From Litoreibacter arenae DSM 19593 (GTDB taxonomy: Bacteria; Pseudomonadota; Alphaproteobacteria; Rhodobacterales; Rhodobacteraceae): 64,000 nt of DNA. The notes under the pieces are model-generated. The model had not been told where the DNA came from and searched no databases. It saw only the letters and a program-made list of their open reading frames with translations. The DNA lies in assembly GCF_000442275.2 (NCBI RefSeq), contig NZ_KE557306.1, positions 505,342-569,341 of the forward strand. The letters are read 5' to 3'. A program made the translations under genes and the position numbers. Of the stretch, positions 1-8,192 are shown in pieces. Numbering within the stretch: the first letter of the stretch is position 1; each line of letters begins with the position of its first letter.

Positions 1-523
1 GGAGGATGTCGTAGAGCGCGTCGCGCGACAGGGGCTCTATCTTGTCGTAGCCGTAATGCTCCGCCAGATAAGCCGCCTCGGCGTGGTCGTTGCGGGTCTC
101 GCTTGCGTGCCAGTTGGCATGGGCAATGCCTGCTCTGAAACGGGCGTCCGGCGCATACGTGGCGCATAGGTCTTTGGTCAGTGCCATGGCCTCTTGAGAC
201 ATTTCCCAAAGCCGCCTTGCATCCGCATCTCCGACCAACTTTTCAAGAGCTTGCTGGCCTTTGTTAAAGCCCGATTGCACCTGCCCGCCATTCCGCCCCG
301 ACGCCCCGAAGCCGACCCTTTGCGCGTCGATCAGTACCACGTCCAAACCCGCTTGCGCCGCATGCAGCGCCGCCGACAGGCCCGTGTAGCCGCCGCCGAT
401 GACGCACAGGTCAGCGCGTTGCTCACCTCTGAGCGGCTCGAACGGGTCAAGAAGGTGCGCCGTCTCGGCATACCAGCCGTCCGGATACGCGCCGCGCCGG
501 TCGTTGGCGTCGAGCAGGTTCAT
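1..523 (-). CDS. puuB: FAD-dependent amine oxidase, PuuB-like (3' part outside window)
   Basis: Only the first 174 codons lie in the window; the C-terminus runs off the left edge. The visible part starts MNLLDANDRRGAYPDGWYAE and holds an N-terminal Rossmann FAD motif (VIGGGYTGLSAALHAA) followed by GFGASGRNGGQ, the pattern of DAO-family oxidases such as gamma-glutamylputrescine oxidase. By family it would oxidise a gamma-glutamylated amine to the aldehyde with release of ammonia and H2O2. Its ATG overlaps the stop of the upstream ligase gene by 4 bp (ATGA), so the two are translationally coupled. The substrate is inferred from the adjoining ligases; a related amine oxidase of the same family is possible. 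Confidence 0.85.
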   Translation of the reverse strand, partial: MNLLDANDRRGAYPDGWYAETAHLLDPFEPLRGEQRADLCVIGGGYTGLSAALHAAQAGLDVVLIDAQRVGFGASGRNGGQVQSGFNKGQQALEKLVGDADARRLWEMSQEAMALTKDLCATYAPDARFRAGIAHANWHASETRNDHAEAAYLAEHYGYDKIEPLSRDALYDIL

Positions 524-1902
524 ACGTTCAAGAGCAGGTGCTCGCGCTCCCATGGGGAGATGACTTGCAGAAATTCGTCATATTCGGCGGTCTTGACGAT
601 CCGGTAGACGCGCGCGAATTCCGGGTGAAGGACGTCATGTATCTTTTTGGCATCCTTGAACAAATCTAGCGCGGAGAACAGGTCTCGCGGGATTTCCTCC
701 ACGCCTTCATAGGCATCACCCTTGAACTCCTTGGTCGGACGCTTGCGCTCTTTCAGGCCCAGATAACCGCAGGCCAGCGAGGCGGCGATGCCCAGATACG
801 GGTTGCAATCCATACCCGCCAGCCGGTTTTCCACCCGCCGCGATGCGGCGTCGGAGATCGGCACGCGGATGCCTGTGGTGCGGTTGTCGCGGCCCCATTC
901 CAGATTGATCGGCGCGGCGTGGTCTTTGACGTAGCGGCGATAGCTGTTCACATAAGGCGCGATCAGCGCCACGACCGAGGGCATGTGGTTTTGCAGCCCC
1001 GCGATGAAGTGGAAGAACGCGTCCGTCTCCGCCCCGCGCGCGCCGGTGAAGATGTTTTTGCCGGTCTTGGTGTCCACGACGGAGTGGTGCACATGCATGG
1101 CGCTGCCCGGCTCGCCCTCGATCGGTTTGGCCATGAAGGTGGCGAAACAATCGTGGCGCAGGGCGGCTTCGCGGATCAGGCGTTTGAAATAAAAGATCTC
1201 GTCGGCCAGCTTCACCGGATCACCGTGGCGCAGGTTGATTTCCAACTGCCCGGCGCCGCCTTCCTGCGTGATGCCGTCGATCTCGAAGCCCATGTCTTCG
1301 GCGAAATCATATATATCGTCGATGACGGGGCCGAACTCGTCCACGGCGCTCATCGAATAGGCCTGCCGCGCGGCGGCGGGCCTGCCGGAACGGCCCATCA
1401 TCGGCGCGATTTCCTCGGCAGGGTTGATGTTGCGGGCCACAAGGTAGAATTCCATCTCGGGGGCCACGACCGGCTCCCAGCCTTCCTTGCGGTACAGCTC
1501 GACCACGCGTTTGAGCACGTTGCGCGGGGCGAATGCGATCGGCTCGCCCGCCTGATCGAACGCGTCGTGGATGACCTGAAGCGTCCAGTCGGCCGTCCAC
1601 GGGGCGGCTCTGGCGGTGCTCATGTCGGGTTTCAGCACCATGTCCGGTTCGGTAAAGCCGTCCTCGCCCGCGGCCTCGCCCCAGCCGCCGGTAATCGTCT
1701 GGAAGTAGATCGAGTTGGGCAGGAAAAACTGCGCCTGCCGCGCGAATTTGGACGCAGGCACCGCTTTGCCGCGGGCAATGCCCGGCAGGTCGGAGACGAT
1801 GCACTCCACTTCATCGAGGCGGTGGCCTTGCAGATATTCCGCTGCGGACTCTGGCAGGTGCTCCATCCAGTCGATGTCTTTGGCTTTGGGTTTAGCTGGC
1901 AC
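520..1902 (-). CDS. puuA: Glutamine synthetase family protein, gamma-glutamylputrescine synthetase-like
   Basis: A 460-residue glutamine-synthetase fold protein. Seen: EMEFYL near residue 150, EGGAGQLEINL near 214-224 and MHVHHS near 270, matching metal/ATP-binding strands of the GS catalytic domain, and NSYRRYVKDHAAPINLEWG further on. PuuA-type members ATP-dependently join glutamate to an amine such as putrescine; the adjoining PuuB-like oxidase and GATase support that role. Its start overlaps the end of the upstream amidotransferase by 11 bp. A second GS-like paralogue lies in the same operon, so the two may use different amines. The exact substrate cannot be read from sequence. Confidence 0.85.
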   Translation of the reverse strand: MPAKPKAKDIDWMEHLPESAAEYLQGHRLDEVECIVSDLPGIARGKAVPASKFARQAQFFLPNSIYFQTITGGWGEAAGEDGFTEPDMVLKPDMSTARAAPWTADWTLQVIHDAFDQAGEPIAFAPRNVLKRVVELYRKEGWEPVVAPEMEFYLVARNINPAEEIAPMMGRSGRPAAARQAYSMSAVDEFGPVIDDIYDFAEDMGFEIDGITQEGGAGQLEINLRHGDPVKLADEIFYFKRLIREAALRHDCFATFMAKPIEGEPGSAMHVHHSVVDTKTGKNIFTGARGAETDAFFHFIAGLQNHMPSVVALIAPYVNSYRRYVKDHAAPINLEWGRDNRTTGIRVPISDAASRRVENRLAGMDCNPYLGIAASLACGYLGLKERKRPTKEFKGDAYEGVEEIPRDLFSALDLFKDAKKIHDVLHPEFARVYRIVKTAEYDEFLQVISPWEREHLLLNV

Positions 1903-2593
1903 GGCTGGCCTCTCGGGGTTGCTTGAAGAAGTCCGCGATCTTGTCGGCGATCATTTGACTGTCGGTGGGGCAGGTCACGCGCTCGGCGGCGCGCGCCATC
2001 ACGTCATCGGGATAGCCTGAGCCGCCTGCGCGAAGCCTGACATATTCCGCGATCAGCGAATTTGAAAATTCGGGATGCGGCTGCACCGTGTAGATGCGGT
2101 CGTCATAGACCAGCGCCGCGTTTGCGCAGAAATCGTTGGAGGCGACGGGCATCGCCCCTTCGGGCGGTGTGATCACCTGATCCTGATGCCACGCGTTGAG
2201 GGTCACGCGGCCCAGATCGTCAAACTGATAGTCGGTTGCGCCGATGGACCAGCCGCCGTTGAATTTCTCAACATGGCCGCCCAAGGCCTGCGCGATAATC
2301 TGGTGTCCGAAACATATGCCCACCATTGGGATGTGGGCGGCATAAACCTCACGAATGAAGGTCTCGAGTAGCGGGATGAAGGCATGATCTTCGTAGACCC
2401 CGTGGCGCGACCCGGTCAGCAGCCAGCCGTCGCAGTCGCGGATGTTGGCGGGGAATTGCAAATGTTCGACGTCGTAGTCCTTGAAGGTGAACCCGTGACC
2501 GTCGAGCAGAGTGTGGAACATCTCTGGATAGTCGCCATGTTCGTCCAGCACTTCCGCAGCGGCGTGGCCGCAGGTCAGGATGCCGATTTTCAT
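1892..2593 (-). CDS. Class I glutamine amidotransferase (GATase1) domain protein
   Basis: A 233-residue stand-alone GATase1 protein. The nucleophile elbow GICFGHQIIAQALGG (Cys about residue 94) and the His-x-Glu pair in VQPHPEF (about 181-186) complete the usual Cys-His-Glu triad. In puu-type pathways a hydrolase removes the gamma-glutamyl group from gamma-glutamyl-GABA; this protein is placed to do so, although its sequence resembles GuaA-like amidotransferases more than E. coli PuuD. It overlaps the following ligase gene by 11 bp and lies about 130 bp after the preceding ligase. The specific reaction is inferred from context only. Confidence 0.8.
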   Translation of the reverse strand: MKIGILTCGHAAAEVLDEHGDYPEMFHTLLDGHGFTFKDYDVEHLQFPANIRDCDGWLLTGSRHGVYEDHAFIPLLETFIREVYAAHIPMVGICFGHQIIAQALGGHVEKFNGGWSIGATDYQFDDLGRVTLNAWHQDQVITPPEGAMPVASNDFCANAALVYDDRIYTVQPHPEFSNSLIAEYVRLRAGGSGYPDDVMARAAERVTCPTDSQMIADKIADFFKQPREASRAS

Positions 2594-2650
2594 AAGGGCC
2601 TCATGTAGAGTGTTTGTGCCACGCTATCCGAGCCGGTCGGGACTGAATAG

Positions 2651-2720
2651 AGGGTCGGAGCCTCCGGCGGGAATATTTTTGCCAAGATGAAACCGCAGAC
2701 GCGCGTTAACCTTAATGGCG
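2651..2720 (-). repeat. Post-stop intergenic repeat, copy A
   Basis: Read on the minus strand, this begins a few bases after the stop of the second GS-like gene. It contains CATTAAGGTTAACGCGC, six unmatched bases, then GGTTTCATCTTGGC running into AAAAATATTCC and a CCGGAGG tail. The same composite is found after ftsY (36925-36990), and its 22-base core is also at 28232-28253. Placement just after stop codons in sense orientation suggests a 3'-UTR or termination-linked element; the function is unknown. Confidence 0.75.
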
Positions 2721-2722
2721 GG

Positions 2723-4057
2723 TTAAACCGTGTCGAGATAGAGGTCTATGCGCTCCACCTCGGTCAACTCCTCGTAGTATTGAGCCTCCTGCTTCTTGGT
2801 CATCAGGTAGTTGCGGATCAACTCCCGCGGCAGAATGCGGTGCATCAACTCGGAGGCCTCGAAAGCCGCGATCGCGCCGTCCCAGGTCGTAGGCAGTTGC
2901 GGCAAGTCCGCGTCATAGGCGGAGCCGGTGATCGGCGCGGGGGCGTCCATCTTGTCCTCAAGCCCCACCAGAGCTGCGCCAAGCACGGCGGCCAGCATCA
3001 GGTAGGGGTTGATGTCGCCGCCTGCGACCCGGTGCTCGATCCGGCGGGCCTGATGCGCGCCCGCAGGCACGCGGATGGCCGAGGTGCGGTTCTCGTAGGC
3101 CCAGGCGATCCCGGTGGGGGCGTGTGCGCCGGGCGTGAAGCGCTCGTAGCTGTTGCCGTGAGGCGCGAGGATCAGCATGGAGGCCGGCATCGCCGCGATG
3201 CAGCCCGCGATGGCGTGGCGCAGGGCGGGGGTGCCGTCCTCGCCGCCATTGTCGAAGATGTTGTTGCCGTCCGTATCAAGGACCGAGAAATGCGTGTGCA
3301 TTCCGGTGCCCGTATGCTCGGCATAGGGTTTGGCCATGAAGCTGGCGGCGAAGCCGTGTTTGCGGGCCAGACCGTGGATCAGCAGCTTGAACAGCCATGC
3401 ATCGTCGGCGGCTTTCATCGCGTCGTCGGAGTGAACCAGATTGATCTCGTACTGGCCCATGCCTGCCTCTGAGATCGCGGTCTCGGCGGGAATGTCCATC
3501 GCTTCGCAAGCGTCGTAGAGTTCTGTGAAGAAGTCGTCGAACATATCCAGCGCGCGCATCGACAGGACCTCGCCGCCCAAACGGCGCTTGCCGGAGCGGG
3601 GTGAGGGCGGCGGTTGTAAGTCGTCGCCGGTGTCGTCGATCAGGTAGAACTCCAGCTCGGTCGCCACCACCGGACGCAGCCCTTTCGCGGCGAAGCGGTC
3701 GATGACGGATTTCAGCGCGTGGCGCGGGTCGCCTTGGAACGGGGTGCCATCCTCGAGAAACATCCACATCGGCAGCAATGCGGACGGGTTGGCGAGCCAC
3801 GGCATCGGCACGAAGCCGCGCTCGGTCGGCATCAGGACGCCGTCGCGGTCACCTGTCGCGAAGACCAGCGGGCTGTCCTCGATATCCTCGCCCCAGATGT
3901 CGACATTCAGCACAGACATAGGCATCCGCGAGCCGTCGGTCGACAGCTTATGGGCAAAGCGGGCGGGCATGCGTTTACCCCGCGCCTGACCGTTCAAATC
4001 TGCGACCGCGGCGCGGATGTTGCGCACGGTAGGGTTGTCGCGGAGCCAGCTGTCCAT
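2723..4057 (-). CDS. Second glutamine synthetase family protein (gamma-glutamyl-amine ligase)
   Basis: A 444-residue GS-like ligase. Conserved elements include ELEFYLID (about 146-153), AGMGQYEINL and MHTHFSV, equivalent to those in the paralogue at 520-1902, with HAPTGIAWAYENR and RVAGGDINPYLMLAA in the C-terminal half. It is clearly diverged from that paralogue (no close local identity outside motifs), so it is not a recent duplicate. It starts 3 bp after the second permease gene, placing import and gamma-glutamylation in one transcript. Likely an ATP-dependent glutamate-amine ligase; an ordinary ammonia-fixing glutamine synthetase is less likely because of the short length and the neighbours. 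Confidence 0.82.
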   Translation of the reverse strand: MDSWLRDNPTVRNIRAAVADLNGQARGKRMPARFAHKLSTDGSRMPMSVLNVDIWGEDIEDSPLVFATGDRDGVLMPTERGFVPMPWLANPSALLPMWMFLEDGTPFQGDPRHALKSVIDRFAAKGLRPVVATELEFYLIDDTGDDLQPPPSPRSGKRRLGGEVLSMRALDMFDDFFTELYDACEAMDIPAETAISEAGMGQYEINLVHSDDAMKAADDAWLFKLLIHGLARKHGFAASFMAKPYAEHTGTGMHTHFSVLDTDGNNIFDNGGEDGTPALRHAIAGCIAAMPASMLILAPHGNSYERFTPGAHAPTGIAWAYENRTSAIRVPAGAHQARRIEHRVAGGDINPYLMLAAVLGAALVGLEDKMDAPAPITGSAYDADLPQLPTTWDGAIAAFEASELMHRILPRELIRNYLMTKKQEAQYYEELTEVERIDLYLDTV

Positions 4058-4060
4058 GTT

Positions 4061-4867
4061 TTACCTGATGATCTGGGGGCGGAAGCGTAGCTTGCGCCGT
4101 TGTTCTTGTGGGAGGTGGCGGTTCAGATACTTGTTTACAAGCCCGAAAACCCCGATCAGGGCCAGTGTCAGAATAATAAAATACACGGCCACGATCGGAT
4201 AGGGGATGAACGGGTTGAAGGTCTTGTCCGCGAAGTAGCTGGCATAGTAAAGCGCGTCGCCCTTTTGCTGGAAAGCGGGGAAGCCCGAGAAGAAGACCAG
4301 CGTGGTGGCGTGAAACAGGAAGATCGCCTCGTTGGTATAGGCGGGCCAGGCCAGCCGCAGCATTGTCGGCCACACCACGCGGCGGAAGCGGGTCCAGCCG
4401 GCCATGCCATAGGCGTCAGCGGCCTCGACCTCGCCCTTGGGGACCGAGCGCAGGGCGCCGTAGAGGATCTCGGCGGAATAGGCGGCGGTGTTGAGGAACA
4501 GCACGACCAGCGCACCCGCCCAAGCGGATGTCAGCCAGGCAAAGCCGCCGGTGGACTGCTTGAGGTTGAGGAACAGGAAATAGGCGAGGAAGAACTGGAT
4601 GAACAGGGGCGAGCCACGGAAGACCAGAATGAACCCGTTGGCCGGTTTGCGCAGCCACGGGTTGGCCGACGCCTTGGCCATCGCCAAAGCGTTGGCGAGG
4701 AAGAAGCCTGCAATAAGGGCCAGCACACCGAAATAGATGTTCCAGATCAAGCCGGAGCCGATCAGGGTCATCTGCTGGCAAATGGTGAAATCGTCGCGCG
4801 GCAGAAGGCGCTCGCCATAGCCGAGGCTGCGGAAGGCATAGGCCTGAACGGTGTCCCAGCAGCTCAT
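4061..4867 (-). CDS. Polar amino acid ABC transporter permease (HisM/QM type)
   Basis: A 268-residue inner-membrane permease beginning MSCWDTVQAYAFRSLGYGER. The coupling-loop region, AADAYGMAGWTRFRRVVWPTM, is the EAA-like motif that contacts the ATPase, and at least five hydrophobic helices can be seen. The start codon overlaps the stop of the partner permease by 4 bp (ATGA). It belongs to the polar-amino-acid (family 3) uptake system encoded by the five adjacent genes and probably imports a basic amino acid or diamine-like compound. A longer open frame extends upstream to 5149 but only antisense-quality sequence lies there, so the ATG at 4867 was chosen. Confidence 0.88.
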   Translation of the reverse strand: MSCWDTVQAYAFRSLGYGERLLPRDDFTICQQMTLIGSGLIWNIYFGVLALIAGFFLANALAMAKASANPWLRKPANGFILVFRGSPLFIQFFLAYFLFLNLKQSTGGFAWLTSAWAGALVVLFLNTAAYSAEILYGALRSVPKGEVEAADAYGMAGWTRFRRVVWPTMLRLAWPAYTNEAIFLFHATTLVFFSGFPAFQQKGDALYYASYFADKTFNPFIPYPIVAVYFIILTLALIGVFGLVNKYLNRHLPQEQRRKLRFRPQIIR

Positions 4868-5652
4868 TGGCTGCCACCCAAGGTGGCCTGGCCGTGGGTG
4901 AGGCGCTTCATGACCCGTTCCAGAACGACTTCCGAGACCTTGGTAAAGGCGAGGTAGAACACCAGCAGGGCAAGGAAATACCACAGCCGCCAATCGCCAT
5001 GCGGGTAATCGGTGAAGCGCGGGGTCTTGGTGCCGCCAAGCTCTCGCGCCCAATAGACGATGTCCTCGACGCCCAGTAGGAACAAGAGTGGCGTGGCCTT
5101 GATCAGGACCATCCACAGATTGCTCAGGCCGGGCAGGGCGTAGACCCACATCTGCGGGACGGTCACGCGGCGGAAGGTTTGCGCGGCGGTCATGCCATAG
5201 GCATGCGCGGTCTCGATCTGCGCCTTGGGGACCGCGTTCATCGCACCGTAGAGCACGTTGGCAGCAAAGGCCCCGAACACGATCGCGAAGGTCAGCACGG
5301 CGGTGAAGAAGCCGTAGACCTCATGCACCCATTGGGGCGCGTTGCCTTGGGGCAGCTTGGCGGCTTGGCACACGACGAAGTCGTTGCCCTGGCGGATCGG
5401 TTGGTCCCAGTCCGGGCAGAGATACTGGTGGCGGAGCCATTCGAACCCTTGATCCAACGCGATGACGAAGAACAGGAAGAACACGATATCCGGCACGCCG
5501 CGCACGATAGAGATGTAGCTTTTGCCGAACCAGCGCAGAGGCAGGATTTTGGACCGGGCCGCCATGGCGCCACCGAAGCCGAACACCAGCGCGGCGGGGG
5601 CGGTGATGGCCAGCAGGATCAGCACGGTGCCGAACGCCCAATAGAACCCCAT
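4864..5652 (-). CDS. Polar amino acid ABC transporter permease (HisQ type), true start uncertain
   Basis: The partner permease; 262 residues from the first ATG (MGFYWAFGTVLILLAITAPA). It carries an EAA-like loop (ETAHAYGMTAAQTFRRVTVP) and several membrane helices. The frame stays open about 50 codons upstream of the ATG and there reads, for example, FSYCADPSTLEGLSWLSCY followed by LTTGKH, which looks like genuine permease N-terminus, yet no ATG, GTG or TTG occurs in it. An ATC at 5730-5728 immediately precedes this stretch. Either a rare start codon is used or the original start was lost and translation begins at 5652. Confidence 0.85.
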   Translation of the reverse strand: MGFYWAFGTVLILLAITAPAALVFGFGGAMAARSKILPLRWFGKSYISIVRGVPDIVFFLFFVIALDQGFEWLRHQYLCPDWDQPIRQGNDFVVCQAAKLPQGNAPQWVHEVYGFFTAVLTFAIVFGAFAANVLYGAMNAVPKAQIETAHAYGMTAAQTFRRVTVPQMWVYALPGLSNLWMVLIKATPLLFLLGVEDIVYWARELGGTKTPRFTDYPHGDWRLWYFLALLVFYLAFTKVSEVVLERVMKRLTHGQATLGGSQ

Positions 5653-5779
5653 ATGCTTGCCTGTCGTCAGGTAGCAGCTGAGCCAGGACAGGCCCTCAAG
5701 GGTTGATGGGTCGGCGCAATAGCTAAAGATGGGGGAGCCTGTCGAGAGGTCTGGATTCAGGTATTTTTGAAGCAGTGAT

Positions 5780-5804
5780 GGGGTGAAGCGATGTGCCTCA
5801 CCCC
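5780..5804 (-). terminator. Hairpin between binding-protein and permease genes
   Basis: Twelve bases after the binding-protein stop, the minus strand reads GGGGTGA, an 11-base loop, then TCACCCC: a perfect 7-bp stem. There is no T-run directly after it, but a short A-rich stretch (GCTTCAAAAATACC) follows. Stem-loops at this place in ABC operons often cause partial termination or protect the upstream mRNA, so that binding protein exceeds permease. That role is inference. Confidence 0.5.
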
Positions 5805-5815
5805 AACAGGGTCAC

Positions 5816-6547
5816 TTAGAACGTGGCGGAGCCGGGCAGGTGCTTCTCGATCAGCGCGTTGAGCGAGCCGTCGGCCTTCATCGACTGGATGGCCTTGTTG
5901 AAGGTCTCTTTCAACTCGGTGTCGCTTTCGCGCACGCCCAGACCGATGCCGCCACCCAGCAGCACGTCGTCACCGATCAGCGTCAGGTCGGCCTCGGCTT
6001 CTGCGATCGGCTCGAGGAAGGCCTTGTCGGCCAGAACCGCGTCAGCTTCGCCGTTCTTGACGGCTGCGACGGTCTCCTCGGGGGTGGCAAATTCCACCAG
6101 CGTCGCGCCTTCCATGGAGGCGACGTGGCTGGCCTGAATGGTCGCAGCCTGCGCCGCGATCACGGCGCTGGACAGGTCGATGTCGTCGGACATGCCCAAG
6201 TAAGCGGACGGGTCGGGCTGGGTATAGGGATCGGTGAAGTCGATGACTTCGTCACGCTCGTCGGTGATCGACATGCCCGCGATTATGGTGTCGTAGTTGC
6301 CGGACACGAGGTTCGGGATGATGCTATCCCACTCGTTGGTGACCCACTCGCAGGTGAGTTCCGCGCGTTTGCACAGCTCGTCGCCCAGCTCGCGCTCGAA
6401 CCCGTCGACTTCGCCGGCGTCGTTGATGAAGTTGTAGGGAGGGTAGGCGCCTTCGGTGCCCATGCGGATGGTCTTGCCGTGGCCGTCGGCCAGTGCAACG
6501 CCTGCGGACAGGACCAGAGCGGTCGTGGCGAGGATCAGGTTTTTCAT
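5816..6547 (-). CDS. Periplasmic amino-acid-binding protein (solute-binding family 3)
   Basis: A 243-residue exported protein. It begins with a clear signal peptide (MKNLILATTALVLSAGVALA, then DGHGK) and the family 3 core IRMGTEGAYPPYNFI; GMSITDERDEVIDFTDPY is the family signature region. By family it captures a polar amino acid, most like lysine/arginine/ornithine or histidine binding proteins, for the adjacent permeases. A strong Shine-Dalgarno (AAGGAG) precedes the ATG. It lies 28 bp after the ATPase gene and ends before the hairpin at 5780-5804. Ligand identity is unknown; association with gamma-glutamyl ligases suggests an amine-bearing substrate. Confidence 0.9.
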   Translation of the reverse strand: MKNLILATTALVLSAGVALADGHGKTIRMGTEGAYPPYNFINDAGEVDGFERELGDELCKRAELTCEWVTNEWDSIIPNLVSGNYDTIIAGMSITDERDEVIDFTDPYTQPDPSAYLGMSDDIDLSSAVIAAQAATIQASHVASMEGATLVEFATPEETVAAVKNGEADAVLADKAFLEPIAEAEADLTLIGDDVLLGGGIGLGVRESDTELKETFNKAIQSMKADGSLNALIEKHLPGSATF

Positions 6548-6584
6548 GTTGGGTTCTCCTTGTTGGTAGGTCGTTTTTTAGGGT

Positions 6585-7364
6585 TCAGGCCGGAACGGTG
6601 GCGCTCAGGAATTGCTGCAACCGTTCCGTTTTGGGCTTGCCGAACAATTCATCCGGCGCGCCTTCTTCTTCGATCTTGCCTTCGTGAAGGAAGATCACGT
6701 GATCGCTGACATCGGCCGCAAGGCGCATGTCATGGGTCACGATAATCATGGTGCGGCCCTCGTTGGCGAGGTCCTTGATGACCTTGACCACCTCCTGCTC
6801 CAGCTCAGGGTCCAGGGCGGAGGTCGGCTCGTCGAACAGCAGCGCTTTCGGCTCCATGCAAAGCGCCCGTGCAATCGCCGCGCGTTGCTGCTGCCCGCCC
6901 GACATCTGGGCGGGGTAGACGTCGCATTTGTCGCCGATGCCCACCTTGTCCAGCAGGGCGCGGGCGCGGGGCTCTACCACCGCGCGGTCCTCTCCCAGCA
7001 CGGTCAAGGGGGCCTCCATCACGTTTTGCAGGATCGTCATATGCGCCCACAGGTTGAACTGCTGGAACACCATCGACAGGTTGGTGCGGATGCGGGTCAC
7101 CTGCTTGTGGTCGGCGGGGCGGCGGTTCATGCCGTGGCCTTTCCACGTCACCGGTTCACCACAGAACAACACCTCGCCCTGCTGGCTGTCTTCCAGCAGG
7201 TTGGCGCAACGCAGCAAGGTGGACTTGCCGGAGCCGGAAGAGCCGATCAGCGACACCACATGCCCGGCCTGCGCGGAGAGCGACACGCCTTTGAGAACCT
7301 CCAGCGCACCATAGGCCTTGTGCAGGTCGCGGATTTCCAGAACGGGGGGCGTGTTGGCAGACAC
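6585..7364 (-). CDS. Amino acid ABC transporter ATP-binding protein
   Basis: From the GTG at 7364 this is 259 residues (VSANTPPVLEIRDLHKAYGA). It has Walker A GSSGSGKST (41-49), a Q-loop in MVFQQFNLWAHMT, signature MSGGQQQR, Walker B ALLFDEPTSALD and the H-loop IIVTHDM: a complete polar-amino-acid importer ATPase. An ATG in frame at 7439 would add 25 residues, but that stretch is A+T-rich and unlike family N-termini, so the GTG is preferred. It is the first gene of the transporter set and lies just after the PhnD-like gene. Confidence 0.9.
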   Translation of the reverse strand: MSANTPPVLEIRDLHKAYGALEVLKGVSLSAQAGHVVSLIGSSGSGKSTLLRCANLLEDSQQGEVLFCGEPVTWKGHGMNRRPADHKQVTRIRTNLSMVFQQFNLWAHMTILQNVMEAPLTVLGEDRAVVEPRARALLDKVGIGDKCDVYPAQMSGGQQQRAAIARALCMEPKALLFDEPTSALDPELEQEVVKVIKDLANEGRTMIIVTHDMRLAADVSDHVIFLHEGKIEEEGAPDELFGKPKTERLQQFLSATVPA

Positions 7365-7448
7365 GTAAACTCGCAGATTGATTAACAGTTGTGCAGTAGG
7401 GCCGAATTTTGCTGGGTTTGCAATGGGGTTTTGGCCCATGACGCTGGG

Positions 7449-8192
7449 TTAGCTTGCAGGCGGCGGAGGTGTCGGGACCGCCAGATAGGCATCCCGCCCC
7501 AACTGCGTGACCGCGACGAGCCCCAGCCGCGTCCGGTCCTCCGGAGCCAGCATCGTGATCGCCTGGCTCAGCGCATGAGCGATCGCGGCTGCGTCGAAAC
7601 GTGGGGCGCAGATATAGGGCAGGGCCGGCGTCGGCGTGGTGCGGGCGATCTCGCATAACTCCTCTGCGAAGGTATCCCATCTGCGGATCATCTGCCATGT
7701 CAGCGCGTCGATGGCGGCAATATCGGCGCGACCTTCTGCTACTGCCTTGGCGGAGGCACGGTGCGCGCCTGTCTCCAGCAATTGGCCCAGAGACAGGCCC
7801 GCATCCGTGAAATGCCCATGCAGCGCGGCCCAGCCGCTTTGCGACATCGGGTCGTTATATGCCGCCACAGCACCGTCGAACTCCGCCAGCGCCGCGCCGT
7901 TGCGGCGTCGGTGCGCGATGATGACTGAATGGTAGTGCCCCGCAGGGCAGTCGAGCGCCAGCACAGGCGTTGCCACCAGCTTGACCCTGCCCGCCAGCAA
8001 GGCGCGGTATGGGAAGCCGCAGGTTTGCGACAGCAGCAGGTCGGGCGATTGCCAGTGCGCCATCAGGTCGGGGATGTTGCGGGTCAGGGCGTCGGGCGCG
8101 TCGAAGGGCAGGTACTCGCGGATCAACTGCCATAGCCGGTCATTGACCGCAGCCGTTTCCGGCCGGTCGTACATCGGCAGGCTGGCAATCAT
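7449..8192 (-). CDS. PhnD-like phosphate/phosphonate-type substrate-binding protein without signal peptide
   Basis: A 247-residue protein resembling PhnD/SsuA-type type-2 periplasmic-binding folds: GFPYRALLAGRVKLVATPV, HYHSVIIAHRR and the AEGRADIAAIDALTWQMIRR segment are typical of the PhnD family. It begins MIASLPMYDRPETAAVNDRL, with no evident signal peptide, so it may act in the cytoplasm or be an orphan sensor-like binding protein. Its ATG overlaps the TerB-like gene stop by 4 bp, and it ends just ahead of the ABC ATPase, so it could be the head of the same transcript. Ligand unknown. Confidence 0.75.
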   Translation of the reverse strand: MIASLPMYDRPETAAVNDRLWQLIREYLPFDAPDALTRNIPDLMAHWQSPDLLLSQTCGFPYRALLAGRVKLVATPVLALDCPAGHYHSVIIAHRRRNGAALAEFDGAVAAYNDPMSQSGWAALHGHFTDAGLSLGQLLETGAHRASAKAVAEGRADIAAIDALTWQMIRRWDTFAEELCEIARTTPTPALPYICAPRFDAAAIAHALSQAITMLAPEDRTRLGLVAVTQLGRDAYLAVPTPPPPAS

